Part shown: positions 57,373-64,000 of the stretch, one piece after another | Layout of the letters: each line of letters begins with the position of its first letter | How positions within the stretch are numbered: position 1 is the stretch's first letter | Source of the DNA: Candidatus Micrarchaeaceae archaeon | GTDB lineage: Archaea > Micrarchaeota > Micrarchaeia > Micrarchaeales > Micrarchaeaceae | Direction: 5' to 3' | Assembly: GCA_027310825.1 (NCBI GenBank) | Contig: DAIDAC010000006.1 | Coordinates: 36,172 to 100,171, forward strand | DNA: 64,000 bases | Translations under genes and position numbers: made by a program | The notes under the pieces: model-generated | The model's database searches: none | What the model was told of the DNA's origin: nothing | Seen by the model: only the letters and a program-made list of their open reading frames with translations

Positions 57373-58056
57373 TCACGGTAATATCTTTGTCTGCGCTTTT
57401 CCTTGGGTTGCCTTGTTCAGCCTGTCGAAGAATTCGCTCTGCATTCCAGCAGGGAACTCGACGACTGCCTTTAGGCTTCCATTTCCGAGCCATTCTTCGC
57501 TCTTCAGGCCGTACTGCTTTAGGGTTCCATAGAACCTGTTCGCAGACTCCGGCGGTATTATAACTTCAATCTTGACATTTGTGAACTTGAGAGGCAGTAT
57601 CGGCCTCAGTTTGTCGACGACTAGTTCGACCTGTTCGTTGACGTTCTTGAATGGGTCGATGCTCACTCGCGCCTCCTTCATCGCGTTCTCGATTCTGAGT
57701 GGAGGGTTCGGAGCGTTAGTCCTTGGGTCGATCGAATTCTTCGCGATTATGTCGACGATCTGCTTTCTCTTGTCTTCTGCCATCTTCGCTCTCTGTTCCG
57801 TTGTGATCGGCACATCGCCCTTCTTCAGCATTATGTCGACGACCTTTGCAAGCTCTGTCGTGCCAAAGGCCTTCTTTATCTTTTCCTCGCTGGCCCTTTC
57901 GCCCTTGCGAGAATCCTTGAATATGTCCTCTGCTTCGAGAACGCTTAATGGATCTGTCCTTTTTCCTGTGACATACTCGTATGCCATGTCCGAGTCTACC
58001 AGTATCTCGAACTCGTCTCCAGCATGCTTGTACTTCACCGTTACCGTTTTGCCCAT
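57373..58056 (-). CDS. SBDS-family ribosome maturation protein (Sdo1)
   Basis: SBDS proteins help release the aIF6 homologue and mature the large subunit. The 227-residue protein has the N-terminal FYSH-like domain (KYKHAGDEFEILVDSDMAYEYVTGKR), a helical linker (TTEQRAKMAEDKRKQIVDIIAKNSIDPRTNAPNPP, in parts) and the C-terminal ferredoxin-like domain. The order psmA, SBDS, rrp4, rrp41, rrp42 is the classical archaeal superoperon. Confidence 0.94.
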   Translation of the reverse strand: MGKTVTVKYKHAGDEFEILVDSDMAYEYVTGKRTDPLSVLEAEDIFKDSRKGERASEEKIKKAFGTTELAKVVDIMLKKGDVPITTEQRAKMAEDKRKQIVDIIAKNSIDPRTNAPNPPLRIENAMKEARVSIDPFKNVNEQVELVVDKLRPILPLKFTNVKIEVIIPPESANRFYGTLKQYGLKSEEWLGNGSLKAVVEFPAGMQSEFFDRLNKATQGKAQTKILP

Positions 58057-58080
58057 GTTACCACTGATGAGGAAGAGCTA

Positions 58081-58776
58081 TCACAGGTAACCGGCAATCT
58101 GGTCAGGGGTGAGCAGCTTGAAGCCGTCCTTCTTGCTTATTATGGACATGTCGACGTTGTTTGCGTTGATTTTCTGATCCGCTACCTTCTTCAGCGTTGT
58201 AATGCCGAGATGCAGTGCATCGTCTACCTTCATGTTATCCTTGTAGTCCTTTGTAAGTATATCCTGTGCTGCCGTCTTTCCAGATCCGATTGCGTCAGCT
58301 TTGTATCCCAAGAATGATGCACCCGCATCTATCTCGAAAAGCTTCGGAATCTTGTCGTATCCTGCAACGAGGAGCGATATTGCATAGGGGCGAACGCCTC
58401 CGTACTGTGTCGCGATTTGCATTTCCTCTGCAACTTCTCTTGCAATCGTCTCGACAGACTCGGTTTCATCGTAGACCATTCTATGGCTCTGCGACCTCTG
58501 CCTCATTGTGTTGACTAGGTGAAGCCCGTCGGAAACAAGTCCGCTGTAGGTTGTTCCTATGTTGGCGTCAATCTTGAATATCTTCTGGACCGTAGCTGGT
58601 ATTGCCAACGGTTCGGTTATGTTCTTGTGGGCGATGAGCACTACTGCTTCCTCTGCGATAAGGCCTATCGAAGTTGCCCCCTTTCTAACCGCTTCGCGAG
58701 CGTAGTCTACTTGGAATAGTCGTCCATCTGGGCTGAACATCACGCCCCTATCATAAGCTTGTATATTTGGGTACAT
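58081..58776 (-). CDS. psmA: Proteasome subunit alpha
   Basis: Alpha subunits form the outer rings and gate of the 20S proteasome. The 231-residue protein has AYDRGVMFSPDGRLFQVDYAREAVRKG, the alpha-type N-terminal helix signature, and the core fold. ATG 58776 follows GGTG; TTTTTATC near 58800-58807 is the TATA box, so the longer frame to 58824 is rejected. Beta subunits are not in the window. Confidence 0.95.
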   Translation of the reverse strand: MYPNIQAYDRGVMFSPDGRLFQVDYAREAVRKGATSIGLIAEEAVVLIAHKNITEPLAIPATVQKIFKIDANIGTTYSGLVSDGLHLVNTMRQRSQSHRMVYDETESVETIAREVAEEMQIATQYGGVRPYAISLLVAGYDKIPKLFEIDAGASFLGYKADAIGSGKTAAQDILTKDYKDNMKVDDALHLGITTLKKVADQKINANNVDMSIISKKDGFKLLTPDQIAGYL

Positions 58777-58892
58777 ATTTACACCATCTCGAAATATGAG
58801 ATAAAAAGAGACACCCACTTGCATTGGGTTCTTCTCGTTCCTCTATATTGTTAGTATTCTGCCTAAAAGCCTTATTAAGCTTTTGCTTAGGC

Positions 58893-59411
58893 TTATTTCG
58901 TCCTTTCAATGTGGATTTTCCTCTCTTCCGGCACTACCTTGAACTGTGCATTCTCAAAGTGCATGGCAAGCTCCCTTCCCTCGAAGAAGTTGTGCAGGAA
59001 CACGGCAATCGCAGCAGCAGAGCAGTGCGGCTGCGTTGTTATGCTGACATTGAAGTCAGACATGCCGAACAGATTCTTGAAGTTCTCCGAAAGGGTGACG
59101 ACGAGCAGTATGTTCTTGTATGTCTTTATCGCATACTGGTTCTTGTGCATTGGCACTCCGTACCTCGTCAAGTAGACAACCTTGTAGTTCTTCTTAGCTT
59201 CTATCTCCCTTTTCCAGTCGTCGGAGAAGTTTATCGCAAAGTTGCCTCCCCACTTCCTGTTGAGCGCCTGAATCTGGCGAACGAGCTTCTGGTTCTTTCT
59301 GTCGACAAAAGTTATGTTTTGGGCGCCGAAAGCCCTGGCTGCGAGGCTTATGTCTACATTGCTTTCATACCCGTTCTTTCCAATAACAAGTACAGATATC
59401 GTGTCTTCCAC
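58893..59411 (-). CDS. trm56: tRNA (cytidine(56)-2'-O)-methyltransferase Trm56
   Basis: Trm56 is a SPOUT methyltransferase that modifies C56 in the tRNA T loop. The 172-residue protein has the SAARAFGA(Q)NI-type N-terminus (DISLAARAFGAQNITFVDR), LTRYGVPMHK and the C-terminal knot region SITTQPHCSAAAIAVFLHNFFEGREL. The start is GTG 59411. Confidence 0.85.
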   Translation of the reverse strand: MEDTISVLVIGKNGYESNVDISLAARAFGAQNITFVDRKNQKLVRQIQALNRKWGGNFAINFSDDWKREIEAKKNYKVVYLTRYGVPMHKNQYAIKTYKNILLVVTLSENFKNLFGMSDFNVSITTQPHCSAAAIAVFLHNFFEGRELAMHFENAQFKVVPEERKIHIERTK

Positions 59412-59472
59412 CCACTATAATATAACAAGGGCAATCTTTAAGAGCTTGAGTGTTTCGTGCCATGATTGTCGT

Positions 59473-61887
59473 CTAAACAGTCTGCGCATCGATCACTTTT
59501 ATTCCAGGATCTACCCTCATTAGCCGCACTCCAGATGCACTTCTTCCTGTTTCTCTGATCGAGTTGACAGGGAACTGGATCGAAAGGCCTTTCGAGTTTA
59601 TCATGATTACACTGTCGTTCTCAGCGACTTTGAGCGCCTTGACCACTTTGCCGGTCTTGTCCTTGACCTTCAGGTTGATTACTCCCTTTCCTCCACGGCC
59701 CTGAAGTCTGTATTCTTCAAGCTTTGTCGCCTTTCCGAATCCGTTTTCTGTCACTGTTGCAATTAGGTCACTTTCCTTCGCGACTAGGACATTGACTACC
59801 TCATCGTCTCCAGAAACTCTTATTCCTCGGACTCCGTGAGCGATTCTTCCCATTGGGCGTACTGTTTTCTCGTCGAATCTGAGCGCCTTTCCTTTCTTTG
59901 TAGCTATGAAAAGATTGGACTTGCCGTCGCTTATGCAAGTGTCTGCAAGCGCGTCTCCAGGGTTCAACGGCATTGCGATTATTCCGTTTGCTCTTGGCCG
60001 CGAGAATTTCTCAGCGCTTACTCTCTTTATCTTTCCTTTCTTGGTTATGAATGTTAGGAACGACTCGGCGAACGTTCTTGTGTTGATCAGCATCTCAACC
60101 TTTTCTCCTTCTACTAATTTTATCAGGTTGACAGCTGCTTTTCCGTAGCTGTATCTGCTTTCCTCTGGCACCTGGTAGGCCTTTAGCCAATAGGCTCTGC
60201 CCTTGTTGGTGAGCGCAAGCAGGTAATCCTTAGTCATGCAGCTGACTATCTGCTTCGGGAAGTCTCCTTCCTTAAGCTCGATGGCCCTTATGCCCTTCCC
60301 TCCACGCTCCTGCGCCCTGTAAACCTTTGTCTGAAGCCTCTTCACGTAGTTGCTGCTTGTAAGTATTACTGTCGTGTCTTCGTCTGTAATTAGGTCTTCG
60401 TTGGCTATGTCTTCAAGATCGGCATTCTGTTCTATCACTGTGCGCCTGTCTCTTCCGTACTTCTCTTTTATCTCGTTTGTTTCATCTCTTATAATCTGGA
60501 ATACCTTGCTTTCGTTGGCGAGTATTTCGTTGAACGTCTTTATTTTCTCCAAAAGCTCTCTCTTCTCTGTCTCGAGAGCTCCGCTTTCAAGGCTTGTGAG
60601 CTTGCTAAGCTTCATGTCAAGGATTGCGGTCGCCTGCTTTTCCGAGAGAGTGTAATTTTTCATGAGGTTTGCTCGCGCCTCCTTTGTGTCTGAGCTCTTC
60701 TTGATTGTTGCGATCACTTCGTTTATGCTGTGTATGGCGACAAGGAGCCCTTCAACTATGTGGTGCCTATCGGTCGCGACATCGAGATCGAACTTCGTCC
60801 TCGCTTTTATGACTTCGACTCTGTGCTCTACGAAAACCTTGACAAAGCTCTTAATATTCATGGTAAGGAGATTGTTTTTCAACACAGCGATGTTCATTAC
60901 TGGCATCGTTACCTGCAGTTGCGTGTGCTTGTAAAGCGTATTCAGTACGGAGTCGGCGTTTGCATCCTTCCTTAACTCTATCACGACCCTAATTCCTTCC
61001 TTCCCGCTTTCATCACGCAGGTCGCTGATTCCCTGTATGCTTTTCTCTTTTACGAGATCCGCAATTTTCTCGACAAGCGAAGACTTGTTGACCATGTAAG
61101 GTATTTCGGTTATTATGATCGCGTTCTTGTTCTTCATCTCTTCAATGACATGCTTTCCGCGGATTGTGCAGGAGCCCCTGCCTGTTATGTACGAAGAAAC
61201 GAGCGCGTTGTTGTAGAATACTATTCCTCCAGTCGGGAAGTCAGGCCCTTTTATGAACTGCAGGAGTTCCTGCGGCGTTATGTCCGGTTTGTTGACGTAA
61301 GCAACAACAGCATCGCATACTTCGCGGAGGTTGTGCTGCAATATATTTGTTGCAACGCCCACCGCTATTCCAGCAGAGCCGTTTATCAAAAGATTTGGTA
61401 TCTTCGAAGGCAGTACGAGTGGTTCCTCTTCCGTATTGTCGAAATTCGGGACAAACGGCACAGCCCTTTTGTCGAGATCCTGCAGCATCTCTTCTGCAAG
61501 TTTGTTTAATCGCACTTCGGTGTATCTAGCGGCAGCTGCACTATCACCGTCGATCGAGCCCATATTTCCTTGACCCTGCACTAGCGTATGATTCATTGAG
61601 AAGTCCTGAGCCATTCTGACCAATGTTTCATAAGCGGCTATGTCTCCGTGCGGGTGATACTTTCCCAAAACCTCTCCCACGATTCTTGCGCTCTTCTTTG
61701 TCGGCTGATCGTGGAAGTTGCTAAGGCCGTACATCGCCCAGAGTATTCTCCTGTGGGCAGGCTTCAAACCGTCTCGCGCGTCCGGAAGGGCTCTGCCTAC
61801 GATTACGCTCATCGCATAATCGATGTAGCTGTTCTGCATTTCCTTCTCAATCAGCGTGTTCTCTATGGTTTCTGCCATGGTTATCAT
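59473..61887 (-). CDS. gyrA: DNA gyrase subunit A
   Basis: GyrA cleaves and rejoins DNA during supercoiling. The 804-residue protein has the N-terminal VGRALPDARDGLKPAHRRIL, the active-site Tyr in AAARYTEVRL, and a C-terminal beta-pinwheel with the GyrA box in QERGGKG. The start overlaps the gyrB stop by 4 bases (ATGA); ATG 61878 is also possible. Gyrase is rare in archaea and usually of bacterial origin by transfer. Confidence 0.95.
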   Translation of the reverse strand: MITMAETIENTLIEKEMQNSYIDYAMSVIVGRALPDARDGLKPAHRRILWAMYGLSNFHDQPTKKSARIVGEVLGKYHPHGDIAAYETLVRMAQDFSMNHTLVQGQGNMGSIDGDSAAAARYTEVRLNKLAEEMLQDLDKRAVPFVPNFDNTEEEPLVLPSKIPNLLINGSAGIAVGVATNILQHNLREVCDAVVAYVNKPDITPQELLQFIKGPDFPTGGIVFYNNALVSSYITGRGSCTIRGKHVIEEMKNKNAIIITEIPYMVNKSSLVEKIADLVKEKSIQGISDLRDESGKEGIRVVIELRKDANADSVLNTLYKHTQLQVTMPVMNIAVLKNNLLTMNIKSFVKVFVEHRVEVIKARTKFDLDVATDRHHIVEGLLVAIHSINEVIATIKKSSDTKEARANLMKNYTLSEKQATAILDMKLSKLTSLESGALETEKRELLEKIKTFNEILANESKVFQIIRDETNEIKEKYGRDRRTVIEQNADLEDIANEDLITDEDTTVILTSSNYVKRLQTKVYRAQERGGKGIRAIELKEGDFPKQIVSCMTKDYLLALTNKGRAYWLKAYQVPEESRYSYGKAAVNLIKLVEGEKVEMLINTRTFAESFLTFITKKGKIKRVSAEKFSRPRANGIIAMPLNPGDALADTCISDGKSNLFIATKKGKALRFDEKTVRPMGRIAHGVRGIRVSGDDEVVNVLVAKESDLIATVTENGFGKATKLEEYRLQGRGGKGVINLKVKDKTGKVVKALKVAENDSVIMINSKGLSIQFPVNSIRETGRSASGVRLMRVDPGIKVIDAQTV

Positions 61888-63788
61888 ACATCAAGGAACT
61901 TTACCTCGCTCGCATGCTCTTCAATGAAATGTCTTCTTTGTTCGACGTCAAGGCCCATAAGTATTGTGAACATCGTATTGGCAAGTTCTGCATCGCCAAT
62001 AGTTATCCTTTTCAACACGCGGTTCTTCGGGTCCATTGTTGTCTCCCAAAGCTGCTCCGGGTTCATTTCTCCAAGACCCTTGTATCTCTGCACTGTAGCC
62101 TTTCCATCATAACCCTTCATTATCTCATCAAGCTCTTTGTCAGTGTAAGCGTACTTTACCTCTCTGCCTTTTGTCACCTTGTAGAGCGGCGGTTGCCCTA
62201 TGTAGACATAACCGCGCTCTATGAGCGGCCTCATGAACCTGTAGAAGAATGTGAGAAGAAGCGTTCGTATGTGGCTTCCGTCGACGTCAGCATCGGTCAA
62301 TAGGATTATTTTCTTGTAGCGCACAGAATCGGCATTGAAGCCCTCTTTTATTCCGGTTCCGAACGCAGTTACCATTGTGTGCAGCGTCGCGTTGCCGAAA
62401 ATCTTCTCTTCTGTTGCCTTTTCTATGTTGAGTATCTTACCCCTAAGCGGCAAAATTGCCTGATAAAAGCGGTCGCGAGCCTGTTTGCTTGAACCTGCTG
62501 CGCTTTCTCCTTCTACTATGAATATTTCCGACTTTTCCGGGTCAGATTCGGTGCAGTCTGCTAGCTTTCCAGGTAGAACTGCTCCTTCGAAAAGGCCCTT
62601 TTTCCTTGCAAGCTCCCTTGCCCTCCTCGCGCTCTCTCTCGCTTCTGCAGCTGTGTACACCTTTTCCATTATTTTTCCTGCCTGCTCGGGATTTTCCTCC
62701 AAATACCTAAGCATTTCTTGGTAAAGCGTGTTTTCAACTATATTTTTTATCGTGACATTTCCCAATTTTTCCTTTGTCTGCCCTTCGAACTCAGGATTCT
62801 GCATCATCACAGAGATTATGGCTACAAGCCCTTCTCTTGTGTCCTCTCCTTCAAGCGCAATGCTCTTCTGCTTCTTAGCAATCTTCTGGTTGTAAGTGGT
62901 AATCGCCCTCGTCAGCGCTGCGTGGAAACCGGTCACGTGCGTTCCTCCTTCGGCAGTCTTGATTTTGTTGACAAAAGAGAGAAGGTCTTCGTTGTAGCTG
63001 TTGACGTATTGCAGTATTATGTCGACCTTTGTGTGGTCCTGCTGCCTTACCATAGTTATCGGCTTCGAAATCGCTTCTCTTGTGCCGCGCATATGTGCAA
63101 GGAAGTCCAGAAGGCCGTCCTTCGAGTAGTATTCTGTCTGCTTCTTCGGCTCTTCCCTCTCGTCTATGAGTATTATCTTCAAGCCAGGATTAAGGTAAGC
63201 CAAATCTCGAAGCCTTTCTGTTAATTGGATGGTGTCGAAGCTTCTCGCAGAGAAAATCTCCTTGTCTGGCTTGAACTTTATCACCGTTCCTGTGCCTTCT
63301 GCGGATCCCAGTTCCTCAAGCGGTGTGCTGACGGTTCCTCTGGAGAACCTTTGTCGATAGAGTTTGCCATTCTTCCTTACTGTGACCTCTGTGTACTCCG
63401 AAAGCGCGTTTACTACTGTAAGTCCTACTCCGTGGAGACCTCCAGAAACCTGGTAGGCCTTGTTTTCGAACTTTGCGCCGCTGTGGAGCGATGTGAGTAT
63501 GACTTCCAGGGCAGGCTTCCCAACCTTGGGGATTATGTCGACAGGTATGCCTCTTCCGTTGTCGCCGATCTCTGCCACGTCTATGTCTTCTTCTCTAGTC
63601 AGCCTGATTACTATGGTGTTGGCGTACCCTGCAAGGCATTCGTCTACTCCGTTGTCAAGCACCTCGTAAAGCAGATGGATGAAGCCAGGGCTTCCAGTGG
63701 AACCTATGTACATTCCAGGCCTTTTTCTGACTCCTTGCGGTCCAGAAAGAACCATAATGTCTTTCGCACTGTACTCTACATCAGCCAC
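61884..63788 (-). CDS. gyrB: DNA gyrase subunit B
   Basis: GyrB is the ATPase subunit of gyrase. The 634-residue protein has the GHKL ATP site (VLDNGVDECLAGYANTI, IGDNGRGIPV, HGVGLTVVNALS) and the TOPRIM motifs EGESAAGSS and DADVDGSHIRTLLL. The start is GTG 63788. The length is close to the short bacterial type. It forms an operon with gyrA; together they introduce negative supercoils. Confidence 0.95.
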   Translation of the reverse strand: MADVEYSAKDIMVLSGPQGVRKRPGMYIGSTGSPGFIHLLYEVLDNGVDECLAGYANTIVIRLTREEDIDVAEIGDNGRGIPVDIIPKVGKPALEVILTSLHSGAKFENKAYQVSGGLHGVGLTVVNALSEYTEVTVRKNGKLYRQRFSRGTVSTPLEELGSAEGTGTVIKFKPDKEIFSARSFDTIQLTERLRDLAYLNPGLKIILIDEREEPKKQTEYYSKDGLLDFLAHMRGTREAISKPITMVRQQDHTKVDIILQYVNSYNEDLLSFVNKIKTAEGGTHVTGFHAALTRAITTYNQKIAKKQKSIALEGEDTREGLVAIISVMMQNPEFEGQTKEKLGNVTIKNIVENTLYQEMLRYLEENPEQAGKIMEKVYTAAEARESARRARELARKKGLFEGAVLPGKLADCTESDPEKSEIFIVEGESAAGSSKQARDRFYQAILPLRGKILNIEKATEEKIFGNATLHTMVTAFGTGIKEGFNADSVRYKKIILLTDADVDGSHIRTLLLTFFYRFMRPLIERGYVYIGQPPLYKVTKGREVKYAYTDKELDEIMKGYDGKATVQRYKGLGEMNPEQLWETTMDPKNRVLKRITIGDAELANTMFTILMGLDVEQRRHFIEEHASEVKFLDV

Positions 63789-63827
63789 GCTAAAACCCTC
63801 GTATTTTGCCGTCGAAAAAGTAGGCTT

Positions 63828-63868
63828 ACCAATCGCCTGAAAATGATTGGTTTTTCAGCTTTAAATAC
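63828..63868 (-). promoter_or_regulatory. gyrB promoter with an inverted repeat at the start site
   Basis: GTATTTAAAG (63868-63859, minus strand) is the TATA box, which predicts transcription from about 63838. The arms ACCAATC (63828-63834) and GATTGGT (63845-63851) form a perfect inverted repeat across that position, a candidate operator. Beyond 63870 no gene is recognised up to the window end. Confidence 0.5.
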
Positions 63869-64000
63869 CTTGCTGTGCCGCAGAAAAATGGCGCCATTTT
63901 TGCCCCAAAAACGGGCGCGCCCTTTCAGGCGCACCCAATCTTTCGTGGTTGAAAGAACCCACATGGATACGTAGCGGGTAGGTAATATATTGTGTAGTAA

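Noticed and set aside
63225..63974. Plus-strand frame of 249 codons over gyrB
   Set aside because: Antisense to a certain gyrB; Cys- and Arg-rich composition typical of a shadow frame.
1..64000. Replication origin next to gyrase or near tRNA genes
   Set aside because: No cdc6/orc1 gene and no clustered origin repeats were found in the window.

Overview
The window is archaeal. It carries an archaeal translation set (aIF2-beta, aIF1A, uL16/L10e, eL43/L37Ae, eL41), SRP54 with SRP RNA, SecY, the proteasome alpha / SBDS / exosome superoperon with Rpo12, an archaeal histone, Dph2, Trm56, a TBP-type protein, a membrane-lipid geranylgeranyl reductase, FtsZ and a bacterial-type DNA gyrase. TATA boxes of the TTTAAA/TTTATA kind lie 20-60 bases before many starts. 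Compact packing, small proteins, many class III (type IV pilin-like) signal peptides and an incomplete complex I block suggest a DPANN archaeon, most likely Micrarchaeota-like; this placement is inference from gene content, not a computed phylogeny.

Layout. 1-5240: surface proteins, FtsZ divergent from a ParA/CpaE-like ATPase, an FMN reductase, uL16 and Dph2. 5304-18371: housekeeping genes (glutamate dehydrogenase, CYTH phosphatase, tRNA-Ser, SRP RNA, MTH1-like Nudix hydrolase, initiation factors, acylphosphatase, H+-pyrophosphatase) interspersed with five LamG-type pilin-like genes, one short pilin and a HEPN/MNT pair. 18414-21432: unknown and surface proteins. 21477-28424: nuoHIJKLMN. 28426-35842: lipid reductase, single-repeat TBP-like protein, glycosyltransferase, SRP54, Drg-like GTPase and surface proteins. 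36001-44870: cupredoxin-like protein, a pilin joined to a propeller-like region, tRNA-Arg, TatD, DUF929-like protein, a SpeD-like protein, a V4R protein and SecY. 44875-50505: unknown, membrane and secreted proteins, with the 24-codon eL41 gene. 50556-54391: HisRS, thioredoxin, a C/D box sRNA abutting a histone gene, and small proteins. 54422-59411: RNA-processing / proteasome superoperon. 59473-63788: gyrA and gyrB.

How the genes work together. SRP RNA, SRP54 and SecY form the co-translational export route that feeds the many secreted and pilin-like proteins. The LamG pilins keep constant first and last segments around a variable middle. One of them (16371-17222) has a TATA box, a perfect Shine-Dalgarno and an ATG, but an 11-unit CT repeat puts that ATG out of frame, the classical layout of a phase-variable surface gene. 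Other standout observations are a TBP-like protein with only one of the two usual repeats, a Nudix gene whose frame breaks exactly at a G GGA AAA heptamer followed by a small GC hairpin, a duplicated hppA tail flanking the HEPN/MNT pair, and a SpeD homologue lacking the usual catalytic histidine. No CRISPR array, rRNA gene or transposase was seen.
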